A DNA stretch of 64,000 nt from Paraconiothyrium sp. Pb-2020 (taxonomy: Eukaryota; Ascomycota; Dothideomycetes; Pleosporales; Didymosphaeriaceae): contig JAJUBI010000004.1 in assembly GCA_022419385.1 (NCBI GenBank), positions 3,453,286-3,517,285 on the forward strand, read 5' to 3'. The first letter of the stretch is position 1. Each line of letters opens with the position of its first letter. Positions 45,885 to 56,730 of this stretch are shown here, one piece after another. The translations under genes and the position numbers were made by a program. The notes under the pieces were generated by a model. It searched no databases. It had not been told where the DNA came from and saw only the letters and a program-made list of their open reading frames with translations.

Positions 45885-46689
45885 CTGCACTCTTCGATTG
45901 GCGAGTCTCCGTATGCAGAAAAAGGTAGGATATTGAGAGAGTGGTCGAACACGAGCGAGCAACGTCTCGGGTAAAGATGGGGCAGGAGGAAAACCGTTGC
46001 GCTAAGCCTTGCCTCGCGTTATGCGACATGCGATTGGTTGATAATTTTCACTCATCCTTGCGAGTCATGGTATTGGAATTGATGCAGTTAGGCCTTTCCC
46101 GTCTCTGTTTTGGGTGAGACAAAACGCTGACTGCCTTTACTACGTACAATCTTGAATTTTGATAACATTCCTACCCAATTGCATAGCTGTGTTCACTTCG
46201 TACACAGTTGTGTAGAATCCATCTTCCAATGGGAATCTCGGAGGAACCGGATATTTCTCCGACATACTCGTCCGAACGCCATGGCATACAGTTTGAATAT
46301 GTCAGCATCTCCTGACACTTCACAACAACGAATTATGACAAGTCTTAAGAATCCGGGTGTAGGCCAACCGGGGTCAACCAGCAGCTCTTGGTACCGGCTT
46401 CTCTAATACTATACTTCGCAAAAACGAATGGTCGCAAAGATTAGGGACCCGAAGGTTTTCAGAGTGGGTAAGTAGGATTCGCATAAGACAATAGGATAAC
46501 AAGTCCACAATATATCGCGTTTTCGGTCTGAACTATTTTCCGTGAGGTATCAAGTATAAATGGGCAGAGGTAGAAGTAACATCCATAACAGATCTGTAGA
46601 GTAGAGTGGAATCTAATCTTTAAATCACAATTGCCTACCTGCACAACGCACCTCTCTATACCTTGCACCACCCCTCTCACTCCCCTGCA
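45885..46689. other. Divergent promoter region, 805 bp
   Basis: Between the Zn2Cys6 regulator (minus) and the SDR gene (plus). It should hold both promoters. The open frame at 46152-46406 has no recognisable content. Confidence 0.5.
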
Positions 46690-47592
46690 ATGCGTATCTT
46701 CCTAACCGGCGGCACCGGCTTCATCGGCAAAGCTGTCATTGCAGAGCTTCTTTCCTTCGGCCACACAGTCACCGGCCTCGCTCGCTCCGATGAGTCCGCA
46801 AAGATCCTGAAATCGCTTGGTGCATCTGTCCACAAAGGTTCGCTTTCGGACCTACATGCGCTCAAGGAAGGTGCCGCGGCCGCAGACGCCGTCATCCATC
46901 TCGCATTCATCCACGACTTCTCTAATTACACCGCGAGCGTGGAGACGGATAAGACTGCCATAGAAGCCATGGCTGAGGGGTTGGAAGGAACGGGGAAGCC
47001 GCTGCTTGTGGCAAGCGGGACGCTGTTGTTGCGCCACGGACACGTAGGCACCGAAGACGATGCGTTCGACATCTCTACCGCGCCATTCGAAGTGCGAGGT
47101 CAAAGCGAAGAACATACAAAAAAGTTGGCGAAGGATAAAGGTGTTGGTGCAGTAGTAGTGCGTCTCGCGCCTGTCATTCACGGCGATGCGGACAAGCAAT
47201 TCATGCCTATTGTAATCGCTGCGGCGCGCAAGAATGGAGTTTCTGCATACATTGGCGACGGGTTACATCGTTGGCCTGCAACACACGTCCTTGATGCTGC
47301 GGCCGCGTTCCGGCTAGCAGTGGAGAGGAAAGTGCCGGGTGGATCGACCCTGCACTTCGTTGCAGAGGAAGGCGTCCAGATCAAGGACATTGCCATCACA
47401 ATCGGTGAAAAGCTGGGTGTTCCTGTCGTGTCGAAGGATAAAGACGAGGCTGTGGATCATTTTGGATGGTTTGCAAGCGTGGTAGGTGCCGATAATCCGG
47501 TATCTAGTGCGAAGACGAAGGAAGTGCTGGATTGGACACCGAAGCAGCCGGGCCTCCTCAATGACCTGAGGAAAGGGAGCTATTTCAGTTAA
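46690..47592 (+). CDS. Atypical SDR, NAD(P)-dependent epimerase/dehydratase-like
   Basis: Single exon of 300 aa from the ATG at 46690; the 9 codons before it belong to the same frame but are less likely. The N-terminal Rossmann motif is MRIFLTGGTGFIGKAVIAEL, the TGxxGxxG form used by extended or atypical SDRs. VIHLAFIHDF marks strand 4. The usual active-site Tyr-x-x-x-Lys is not evident: the corresponding region reads SEEHTKKLAKDKG, so the protein may be atypical in catalysis. The later VVRLAPVIHGDADK and DGLHRWPATHVLDAAAAF match the SDR_a4-like fungal group. It is probably cytosolic with NAD(P)H; the substrate is unknown. Confidence 0.85.
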   Translation: MRIFLTGGTGFIGKAVIAELLSFGHTVTGLARSDESAKILKSLGASVHKGSLSDLHALKEGAAAADAVIHLAFIHDFSNYTASVETDKTAIEAMAEGLEGTGKPLLVASGTLLLRHGHVGTEDDAFDISTAPFEVRGQSEEHTKKLAKDKGVGAVVVRLAPVIHGDADKQFMPIVIAAARKNGVSAYIGDGLHRWPATHVLDAAAAFRLAVERKVPGGSTLHFVAEEGVQIKDIAITIGEKLGVPVVSKDKDEAVDHFGWFASVVGADNPVSSAKTKEVLDWTPKQPGLLNDLRKGSYFS

Positions 47593-47826
47593 GATCTTTT
47601 TTGATTGATTTGATGTATCAACGAATTGGAATTTTAGGGCTGCCGATGTAATGTCAGTCTGCTACCGTAGTCCGAATTATATTGGCCCAATATAGTGCAG
47701 ATATAAAGCAGGAATTTGACGCCGTAGCCGAGCTGATGCTTTAATTTGGGTATCATTGTTGTGTACGAAGCTGTACTTAATGTCGTTGCTTTTCGTCGAA
47801 TGGTAGAATATCGGACACCATTTAGT

Positions 47827-49224
47827 TCATACCACGACGCGTCGGAGCGCTTCTGTGCCTCCGAGTATCTTTCTGCCCGTGACAGCGTCTCGGCCTTTTC
47901 CACTTTCCCACCGACCCTCTCGGCTCCCTTCTTCTCTCTCCCAACCCTCATCCTCCTCGTCCCCATTCTCGGGCTTGAAACCTGCGGCGCCCTCCATAAA
48001 AGCTACCTGCCGTTCGTGGGAGCCTTCGACCCACTGATGTATGCATTTATAGCAGTACACAAAACCAGTCGGTGATGCCGTAGGTGTTACTACAGGAGTG
48101 GCGCAAATAGGACATAGATGGGAATCGATCGGCAATTGTACAGTGAAGATAGGTAAAAGCGAGGACGAAGATATCGGCGGGTCGATGCCTTTGCTCTTCT
48201 CCGCGGAAGACGAAGGAGGTCGTTGTTTCTCCGCCGTTGAGGCTTGCTTGGAGGTTTCTCGTTTTGTCGAAGGTGGCAGGCTTGGAAGCACCGGCGGTGG
48301 TAGTTCGATGTTTTCAGCTGCCCTCTGCGATAGTTGTCGCGCAAAGTCTGAAGCGTACCACCACTCCAGAAACTTCAGCGCGAAAATGCTCGTAGGCAGT
48401 AGTATCTTAAGCGAGGATAGCAAGCGTGGCTTGAGACTACGCGCAACGTTCCTTGGTGTGAACATAGAGCCGCCCTCCCCCGGCCGCGCCGGCCCAACTT
48501 TCCGCGGCTGCGTTGCCAGCGCGATAGCCTTATGGTCTGCCTCGCCGAGTCTCCTTATCCGCGTCCCAATCAGCCACAGGAAAGGTGATGAGTACTTTGT
48601 CCCGTCGAACAAGTATGCCATGTTGAAGACCAGTAGCGAGAAATAGTAGGCGGCGTTGACGCTTGGATAGATGTTCCGCAAGAACCACTTGTAGTAGAAC
48701 AGTAAACGCTCTTTGATGGTTGCACCGGGACGAAGTCCATCTCTTTCCCGACTGTACCCAACACCGAGGATGTTGGAGTGCGCGGCGTGGACATCGTACC
48801 CCTCGTCCAGCTTCCTCTTGAGCCATGGCAAACCAACGAGGACAGCGAGGTTCCGCCATATATCTCCTTCTCCTAATCTCACAGCATCTCGTACGCTGTC
48901 GCTCGCGCCTAGCTGTGCGCGGGGAATCTCTCCGCCTTTAACTCGCAGGACTTTGGCGCGCCTGAGGCCGTAGAAGTTCTCTGTGAAAGAGCCACCATAT
49001 GTACGGAGGAAGTGACGCTCAACGAGTAGCATTACCAATGCATAGGCCTCATCGAAGGAGTTTAGCACGGGCAGTAGGTAGCGCGGATATCGATGCGTGG
49101 AGACGGCGAGGAGATAGCGAAGCGAAGGCGGAAGAAGTGACGCGAGTTGTTGTTCGGAAAGGAGCTCGAAGAGAGAAGGCTTGAGGTCGTCTATACCATG
49201 CTGGAGGCTGGGGAGGAACTCCAT
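47827..49224 (-). CDS. Peroxisomal biogenesis factor 12 (PEX12)
   Basis: Peroxisomal membrane RING protein that, with PEX2 and PEX10, forms the ubiquitin ligase and retrotranslocation channel recycling the import receptor PEX5. Single exon of 465 aa from ATG 49224; the frame continues upstream but the family N-terminus is MEFLPSLQHGIDDLKPSLFE. Conserved blocks are LPPSLRYLLAVSTHRYPRYL, GGSFTENFYGLRR and RLLFYYKWFLRNIYPSVNAA. The C-terminal RING is degenerate, as expected for PEX12: CPICATPVVTPTASPTGFVY then CYKCIHQWV, with the second zinc site incomplete (AVTGRKILGGTEALRR at the end). A low-complexity Ser/Lys linker lies before the RING. Its promoter is shared with the PQ-loop gene. Confidence 0.95.
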   Translation of the reverse strand: MEFLPSLQHGIDDLKPSLFELLSEQQLASLLPPSLRYLLAVSTHRYPRYLLPVLNSFDEAYALVMLLVERHFLRTYGGSFTENFYGLRRAKVLRVKGGEIPRAQLGASDSVRDAVRLGEGDIWRNLAVLVGLPWLKRKLDEGYDVHAAHSNILGVGYSRERDGLRPGATIKERLLFYYKWFLRNIYPSVNAAYYFSLLVFNMAYLFDGTKYSSPFLWLIGTRIRRLGEADHKAIALATQPRKVGPARPGEGGSMFTPRNVARSLKPRLLSSLKILLPTSIFALKFLEWWYASDFARQLSQRAAENIELPPPVLPSLPPSTKRETSKQASTAEKQRPPSSSAEKSKGIDPPISSSSLLPIFTVQLPIDSHLCPICATPVVTPTASPTGFVYCYKCIHQWVEGSHERQVAFMEGAAGFKPENGDEEDEGWEREEGSREGRWESGKGRDAVTGRKILGGTEALRRVVV

Positions 49225-49449
49225 GGCGACGAGTCCTGTTCCGCGCCGATGGTCCTCGAAGCATGTATACAGCTCGCGCGCCGTGGTCGTGAAAGATGAA
49301 GGCGCGCTGGGCCGAGGCATCGGAACACAAGGCGCTCGGTTGCACCTGCCGTGCCCAACTGCGACGTCACAAGCTTCCGACACGCGCAACGCGCAGGCAG
49401 CTAAACCTTCACAGCGCGTTGTAGTACCCCAACGCTATCTACCGCAATT

Positions 49450-50417
49450 ATGTTATATACGGAGTCGGAGAGATGTCAGGAGCTGGAGCATCCCGATATT
49501 GCAAACTTTTCCATCTCAGTGTGAGTATAGCTAACTACTGCTCACCCCATGGCTGACCCTCTGGCCGCAGCTTCATCTTAGTCGGTATCCTCGTGTCCTA
49601 CCTACCGCAACATGTAAAGATCATAATGCGGCGCTCGTCGCGCGGCCTCAGCCCGCTTTTCGTGCTACTAGGCACTGTGTCAGGCACAGCCAGCATAGCA
49701 AACATCTTGACGCTACCTGAGAGTACCCGGGACATGGCATGCTGCAGTGAGATCGGACGCTTCCCGTGTGCAGCTGCGCTGTTGGGAATCGCGCAGATAG
49801 GCGTGCAGTGGACTTGTTTCTTCTTCATGTGAGCATCACATCCATCGCTGCTCGCCCAGCTACTAACAAGCACCAGTATGCTTCTCTTCCTCATCTTCTT
49901 CCCACGCACCGCCGAAGACACCGAGGCGCAAGACACTAACCTCCCAACGTGGAAGGAAGCCATCATCGTCCTCGCCCTCTCCCTCGCTTTCTTCGTTTTC
50001 GCCTTGTTCGGCTCCGTTATATTCGTTTACGCTGCACCGTTGCATATTAGAGGTTGGGCGAACTTCCTTGGCCTGCTGGCTACTACGCTTGCTGCTATCC
50101 AATACATACCCCAGATCATAACCACCTGGAGGCTGCAGGAGACGGGCAGCTTGTCGGTGCCTATGATGTGCATTCAGACACCAGGGAGCTTTGTCTTTGC
50201 GGCGAGTCTGGCAGTCAGATTGGGACCTGGGGGGTGGAGCGCATGGGGCTTGTTCATATTCACTGGACTGTTGCAGGGAGTCCTTCTGGGAATGAGTTTA
50301 TGGTTTCTGTGGAGGGCCAGACAGGCTGATAAGTCTGGTAGCGCTCCCATCGTCAACGGGCTTGGAGAAGACAACGAGCAGACGCCGCTCATCGGTAACG
50401 GAAGTGCTGTTAGATAG
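49450..50417 (+). CDS. PQ-loop repeat membrane protein
   Basis: Three exons (49450-49520, 49571-49828, 49877-50417), introns of 50 and 48 nt, 289 aa and seven predicted helices. Both PQ motifs are visible: SYLPQHVKIIMRRSSRGLSP near the N-terminus and QYIPQIITTWRLQETGSLSV in the second half. PQ-loop proteins include vacuolar and lysosomal cystine and cationic amino-acid exporters and yeast Ypq proteins. This one has the more divergent fungal form with a long cytosolic loop (PRTAEDTEAQDTNLPTWKEA). The tail ends EQTPLIGNGSAVR, an acidic TPLIG-type segment that resembles vacuolar sorting signals. It lies 225 bp from the PEX12 start, in divergent orientation. Confidence 0.88.
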
Positions 50418-51244
50418 CTTAGTCGATCCATATATTCAGTGTTGCATTGTCGCTCGATTCGCTTCAGTAGTAGCTTCCATATACTTCCATATCCGTAAAG
50501 TGCGACAGGACAAGAACCTTAAGCAGACCGCGATTCATTCGCGTTCACTTGCGCATGTCGATGTGCTCTCTGCAGCCTTTGAAGAAAAGAAGGTGCTGAA
50601 AGGCGTTGTCTTATTGGGGTGCATGAATCCCTGGCTCTTTTCGTTTCACACGGCACATCGGTTACCTTCCAGCCAACGGTTGGTGACGCACGCTCGCCCT
50701 TCGACGTACAACTGAAGCGAACGGTCAAGACTCCAATACCATGCTCTCTTCGCAGCGTACTCAGTGTTTTCGCCTTGATGTCGTTATCTTCTCCGTTCTT
50801 GTTCTGGGCCGCAGCGGACCGCGGTATTCGCCTATCGAACATCGGAAAAGGTCGCTCGAAAATTTTGCAGTGCAAATTCCACGAGGAGTTGCTCCGTGAA
50901 GAAAGCGCAGCGGTCTGCCTATCGGATGAAGCATGATAACGATGGACTCAGCGATCTTACAGATTAGCTTGCATGCGAAGCCTCAAAGAAAAGGGCGGAA
51001 AGCTAAGCTCAGAAGCTGTAGGAGCCGCGCGTGGAACTGCCGCATCTAGCCTTTGAGCTGCACCACAAATTCTAGTTCACGCGGCGATCCCTCCAACTCC
51101 ACATATATAGCGTCCTCTACTTTCCTAACTTCACCACTTCTCGACTCTCAGGTACTGCGTTACGACTTTCGGTGTCTACCATTGCTTCAGAGGGCGGTGT
51201 GGTGTGCAACGTCCGGACCCCGCTACTACCTGACTACACGCAGC
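50418..51244. other. Promoter region of the MATE gene, 827 bp
   Basis: Between two plus-strand genes. Overlapping open frames on both strands have no recognised content. The open frame in front of the MATE ATG (51053-51244) is probably 5' leader. Confidence 0.5.
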
Positions 51245-53342
51245 ATGGCGCCGCCGCGAGATAACGAGAATGACGAGTTCGCACCCATATCAGACATTAC
51301 ATCGCAATTAGAACGGCTTTCTTCGTCACCGCAGATAGCCGAGGAAGCAATCGCTCGTGACTACGAAGAAGATGATTCGCCTTCCGAGGACGACATTGAG
51401 TCAGATACGGATGGCTCATCCACTGTCCGCCAGTTTTCCATGATCAATTCCTACCAACGACCGAGCTATATGAACCCCGGAGCCCGCGCAACCGTCTTCT
51501 CTTCGAGTATGCCGAGGGAGAATTATCTGTCTGACCAGCATCAGAATTGGAAGAAGCATAGCTATTTGAGCAAGAAGGAGCGAGAGGCGGTGCGCGAGCA
51601 GGAGCGCAGCTTACTCCGTGACAACGACTTACTTCCGCCAAAGCATCCAAGGAGAGGAAGTGAAAGCGGTGCCTATGACTCCATAGCACGAAAGTTGAGT
51701 TTGCCTGGACTGCGGAAGACGAAGAGCGCTACGGCCGACAATTCGCAAGAGTATGATGAGCCGAATGAGAGGAATCCACTTCTAGGAGACCCGAATCTAC
51801 CATATGCTGGACTCGACGACCCAAAGACCATAGCACAGCGTTTCGACGAAGCGGTTGCTTCTGGGCGGTTGAAGACTACCTGGCAGCGAGAAACAAAAGT
51901 GTTGCTAAAGAGCTCGGCACCGCTTATATTGACGTTTTTGTTGCAATATAGTTTGCCTGTGGCGAGTATCTTCACGGTGGGGCATATTGGCAAAATTGAG
52001 CTGGGGGCCGTGAGTTTGGCTAGCAGTACGTCTACGGCATCTATATCAATGTGCCAAGTCCTCCAAGCATATCACTAACGAGCATAGTGACGGCCAGTAT
52101 CACGGGCTACGCTGTATATCAAGGGCTTGCTACCTCTCTCGACACCCTCTGCGCCCAAGCCTACGGTTCCGGTCGCCCTCATCTCGTTGGTCTGCAGTTG
52201 CAGCGAATGCTCTACTTTCTTTGGGTAATCACGATTCCAATTGGAATTATCTGGGCTTGTGGTCCGCAGATCCTATCTCACATTGTCCCAGAGAAAGAAA
52301 CCGCACGCCTAGCTGGTCTTTACCTACGCATCTTGATCGCTGGAGCACCAGGCTACGCCGCATTCGAGGGCGGGAAGAGATACTTGCAAGCCCAAGGCCT
52401 GTTCTCTGCCAACATGTACATCCTCTTGATTTGCGCGCCACTCAATGCCCTTATGAACTACATCTTCGTGTGGCGCCTTGAATGGGGCTTCGTTGGTGCC
52501 CCAATCGCCGTGGCAATTACTGAAAACATCATGCCGGTCATGCTCTTCTGCTATGTGCGTTTCGTGGACGGCTATCAATGCTGGGGCGGCTTCGATCGAC
52601 GCGCTCTCAAGAACTGGGGCCCCATGATCCGGCTCGCAGTCCCAGGCCTCGTCATGGTCCTCGCAGAATTCCTTGCATTTGAGATCCTCACGCTGTCGTC
52701 TAGCTGGCTGGGTCCGACGACGCTCGCTGCGCAGTCGATCCTAGGTTCCGTTACGGGCATCACATTTCAGATCCCGTTTCCCATGAGCGTGGCGGCGTCG
52801 ACTCGGATTGCGAACCTCATCGGGGCTACGCTGCACGAGCATGCGAAGATGGCTGCTAGAGTGGCGTTAGTTTTCTCCGTCGTGGTTGGCATTTTCAACC
52901 TCCTGTTTCTGTCTCTGCTCAGAAACTACATCCCTAAGCTGTTTACTCCGGAAGACGATGTCATCGACCTTGTGGCCTCGCTGCTCCCGCTCTGCGCTGC
53001 CTTCCAGCTGTTTGACAGTATGCAGGCGAATTGCAACGGTATTCTGCGTGGGATAGGCAAGCAGGAGATTGGTGGGTACATCGCCCTCTTTGCCTATTAT
53101 ATCATTGGCATGCCGATTAGCTTTGGGCTCGCTTTTGGCGCGGGCTGGGGTCTTTGGGGCTTGTGGACGGTAAGTTCACTCCAAGTGAGCTGACGAGAGA
53201 GTATGCTGACAAGATTCAGGGACCGGCGATTGCGCTTGGTGTCGTTGCTGCTATCGAGGGGTTCTATATCTATAAGACGAGTTGGGAGAGTGCGGTTGCG
53301 GCGGCGGAAGCGCGCAATGCGATGGACGAGCGCAGGGTGTAA
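51245..53342 (+). CDS. MATE family efflux transporter
   Basis: Three exons (51245-52025, 52088-53169, 53220-53342) with introns of 62 and 50 nt give 661 aa. A long hydrophilic, acidic and Ser-rich N-terminus (about 220 residues) precedes 12 helices. MATE motifs include LILTFLLQYSLPVASIFTVG, ASITGYAVYQGLATSLDTLC, CAQAYGSGRPHLVGLQLQRM, and in the second half PFPMSVAASTRIANLIGA and MQANCNGILRGIGKQEIGGY. Members export organic cations, drugs and toxins by Na+ or H+ antiport; in fungi (yeast Erc1 type) vacuolar or plasma membrane location is known. The last exon gives the final helix plus a short charged tail. It looks intact. Confidence 0.92.
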
Positions 53343-55457
53343 TTGGGATCTCTTGAAGGTGGACTGTCGTGCCCAATGTACCACATTCACGAAGCGGGCG
53401 TCTGAGCGTTATTTTGCAGACTTGATACCCTTCAAGGTCGTTTGATTCGTCTGCTTTCCTATTGGCAATCAAACATGGCGATGGTTTTCTCTACCATTAT
53501 CCTTGGCACTTAGCGTGCGGTACATCAGTTAGATGTTGCTCGCGTATTGAAGCATTCTGCTCTCCGCCTAACTTCCATCTATATATATACGTGTCTCAAG
53601 AAGGAACTTAACACCTAGTCATGTCAAAGGTGACGGGCTCTGCCTGGATTTAAAAAGTTCTGAAAAGACAGTCATCATGGGAGGTTTTGGGCGGGGTTTC
53701 AAGACAGGTGCATTGCCAACTCCACACGTGATGCTGGTTCTGATCACCATCACCATGTCGCTTTAATGTTCGGGATACGGTACGAGCTCACAGGCATAAA
53801 TCACCTCCCTTCCGCATTCTTTTCCCCTCACCCTTCCACTTTCCGTGGTCCACCAATGTTCGACGAAGGACATGTGCTCTGCCCGGCTCCAAAAATGGTG
53901 AGACAGGTATGCCATGGACGTCCCCGGATCTGTATTCCTACTACTTCTATCGGGTACTCAAATCCTTTTACGCACAAACGAATGGGTCCTGCCCGGCCTT
54001 CGAATGAAGATAAACCATGGTCTATGAGAGTCTTGAGGGTCGGAGTTCTCGCCAGGCGCCTTGCGATAAACATCAGTGTATATCATGTTGATCACCGCCA
54101 TCGCCAGTGCAGTAGATCGTGATCCATATTCCAGATTACAAATGGGTGGATGCATATAGAATCCCTTGCTATCTGCACTTTTTTTGCTCTTCAATCTTCT
54201 ACAGCTTCCGCGGGGAGGAACGAAAAATGATTGGTCTTTGCTGCATGTGCCCCGCCAGAGACTAAAACTCACGAAGAAGCCGTACATATTGTGTTTGCGT
54301 ACCAAGCATTAGATACGTACGGCAATGTGTCTATCCACGTTGATGATACGCACCAACATCGCTATCATTACTGGACCTGAGTCCCGAACTCAAAGAGCTC
54401 CGATGTGGTCCATCTATACAAGTTCCTCCTTTTCTGGGTCTTCGTGTTCCTCACACTTCTGCGCCTCCATGATACGAGAAAAGCGAAATTGGTTGTGTAT
54501 TCGCCTGGGATCATAATGGAAAAGCCAATCTGGCTATGGTGGCCCTGCAAGCTGGAAGTTTGTACACACTACCTCACAATACTCGTTTGCGTTGATGACG
54601 AGCATCACCGCCATCATGTTCCAGACCGAGTCTCAAGTTCTCGTGGTTCAAAGAGTGCTTGTCTTTATTCAAACCCTCTCCTCGCCATTTTCCTATAGTT
54701 CTTAACACCTCTTGCACATTGCGTAGGTCAATCAAAGGCTTTATCGACGACGCCATATACTCTGCCCGAACCTTATGTTCGTGGTACCAGGAGGACATGG
54801 AAGCCTTAAGCAGGAGCATTGATACAATGCAACGCGCCATCGCCAGCAAGTCCCAACGTACACTCATCACCAACATAAACCTTCAACGTCTGCGCGACTA
54901 CTCTCCTTCCCTGGGGGCTAGATTAAACAAGTGTATAAAAAACCCTCGTCCGCGCCCTGTCTTCCCTCTCTACACACCGACAACTGTAAGGGCGGGGTAC
55001 AAAAAGATCGGTATCACCAAACTCATGTGTTCTGGACGGATCCAAAAAGCCATCGGAATCAACGCATGAAGGTTTGCTGCTGGTAAGCCTCCTGAACAGA
55101 ACTATTAGTATGTTCACACATCGACTATACCAGTGTGGACTCACAGGTATGAGTCAGTTACCTAAGGTAGTTCCCAAAAGAAGGTGGAGTCGACCACTGA
55201 GAGGGGATGGTGTGCTCTAAGATAGCTAGACTTGACTTGACTAGGCCCAATCAACCCCGACGTTGTCGGTCACGGTAAGCCTGCAGCTCAAGGCGTGCTG
55301 CCGCTGCTGCTGCTGACGTCACGTGTCACCACTCCTCAGCCTATCGCTCGCTTATGTAACGGATACGAAACGCCAAAATTGACATTCCCCACACCAAGGA
55401 TCCAGTGAAGGTATTCCAGGATTCATCCTGTCACTCCCGTCCCCTAGATCCACAACC
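53343..55457. other. Gene-poor region, 2.1 kb
   Basis: I find no gene here that I can support. A plus-strand open frame at 54659-55069 has a helical look (DDAIYSARTLCSWYQEDMEA) but no recognised family and no clear partner exon. A CRE-type palindrome overlapping an E-box lies at 55314-55325. Confidence 0.45.
55314..55325. promoter_or_regulatory. CRE palindrome overlapping a CACGTG E-box
   Basis: TGACGTCA (55314-55321) overlaps CACGTG (55320-55325). TGACGTCA is the binding site of CREB/ATF-type bZIP factors, and CACGTG that of bHLH factors. It lies about 135 bp upstream of the small membrane-protein ATG at 55458. Occupancy is inferred only from sequence. Confidence 0.45.
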
Positions 55458-55884
55458 ATGTCCCGCATCTCCCAAATTGCCCGCTTCCTTCTCATCATCC
55501 ACGGCCTCCTCAACGTTGCACAAGGATTGTATTGCATAATACAGCCACTTGCCTGGACACAGCTTGCACCAGCTGCTTTCCATGGAACACCGAATGCAGC
55601 TGTGCAGTCCATCGGTGCGCCTCCGAGCCGCAACAATGCAGTAGATATTGACTGATACCAACCCAGGTCTCGGTGCGCTAGGTGTCGGATGGTATCAATT
55701 TGTCTTCGCGTGTCAAAACAATAAGACTATGTTCGCTACTACGATTCCACTAAGGATCGTGTATGCGACTATTATTGCGAGGTTGGGAGTAGGATGGAAG
55801 CCCGTTGCGTATGAGCTAGTTGTTTGTGCTTTGGCTAATTGTGCCGCATACCCTGAATACATTCAGCGTCTCATCGATATTTAG
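55458..55884 (+). CDS. Small multi-spanning membrane protein, 124 aa
   Basis: Two exons (55458-55614, 55667-55884) with a 52-nt intron (GGTGCGCC donor region, ACCCAG acceptor) give an open 124-aa protein. Three to four hydrophobic helices are seen: ARFLLIIHGLLNVAQGLYCI, ALGVGWYQFVFACQ, IPLRIVYATIIARLG and VAYELVVCALANCAAY. I do not recognise the family with certainty. Short four-helix proteins of this size (for example DUF4267-like) occur in many ascomycetes, and this may be one. No signal sequence or catalytic motif is seen. Confidence 0.65.
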
Positions 55885-56334
55885 TTCGCAAGTAACGTCA
55901 AGATGGGTAAAAGGCAGTTTCTAGAGACCAAAAACGTGTAAGACAAAACGATCCAGGAACTGAGCGTCATCATTGGGTATGTGTAGCCACTGGTTCAATG
56001 GACTAGAGTATGAAGGACATTATTCATGCTTTTCAACGCCAACCCATCGTCTACAGCTTGCTCGCAACCTTCTCCTCCCTCCCCTGGAGCCCTGGATGCT
56101 GGGTGATTATTGGCCTTGTGACCGCAAAGAAAGCAAGCCCTCCGCTCTTACTGCTGAATTGGCACTTGCTACCAACATGGAAGAATGCGAAGTCACCAGC
56201 AACCAAGTGATGCGTAACTCCCGTGGCTTCGTCCAAGATGTCAATCTGGCCGGACAGGACGTATTTGGTTTCTTCGTAGGTGTACGGTGGGATGTTGCGG
56301 GTGGGACCGGGCTGGATGCGGTAGAATCCTGAGG
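55885..56334. other. Convergent intergenic region, 450 bp
   Basis: 3' flanks of the small membrane protein (plus) and of a doubtful minus-strand gene. Nothing is recognised. Confidence 0.45.
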
Positions 56335-56730
56335 TCAGGTAGGAAGGGTTTTCTTTGGTTTGCGTTCGGACGCTGTAGGATGGTTAGAGGGATTACTCTT
56401 GTATTTGAGTCCGTAAGATGATGCGGAAGAGCCAAATATTAGAAGATAGGGAAAGACGTACGAGTGGAAGTCTGCGACAATCGCACTCTCGCCCTCAGGG
56501 ATGGGGATATATTCGTGGCCTGCGCCTTTGATGATTGTAAGGGGAACGGCTTTCTGAGACACTATAGGGTAGTCAGTATACAGAATCCAAGTCACGAGAA
56601 AAACCACTGCTCCAAATACTGACTGATTGAATTTGACGAGATACGAGTGAACGTGTGCCAGAAACTTAGAAAGAGGGCGTTGGAGCTTATATGGGCTGAT
56701 GACTGTGTGACAAATTTTCAATGAACCCAT
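56335..56730 (-). CDS. Doubtful small membrane protein, 131 aa
   Basis: Open frame from ATG 56730. It has a hydrophobic helix (SVFGAVVFLVTWILYTDYPI), a second weak one (YVFPYLLIFGSSASSYGL) and a basic C-terminus ending KKTLPT. No family is recognised and no intron is needed. Its location in a gene-poor region and the lack of homology I can name make it uncertain. Confidence 0.3.
   Translation of the reverse strand: MGSLKICHTVISPYKLQRPLSKFLAHVHSYLVKFNQSVFGAVVFLVTWILYTDYPIVSQKAVPLTIIKGAGHEYIPIPEGESAIVADFHSYVFPYLLIFGSSASSYGLKYKSNPSNHPTASERKPKKTLPT

Noticed and set aside
48600..49389. Longer N-terminus for PEX12 from the upstream open frame
   Set aside because: The family N-terminus begins MEFLPSLQ at 49224; upstream residues look like translated promoter or leader sequence.
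54659..55069. Plus-strand 136-aa open frame with a helical stretch
   Set aside because: No recognised family, no partner exon, and an overlapping antisense frame of similar length. Kept only as a note in the gene-poor region.
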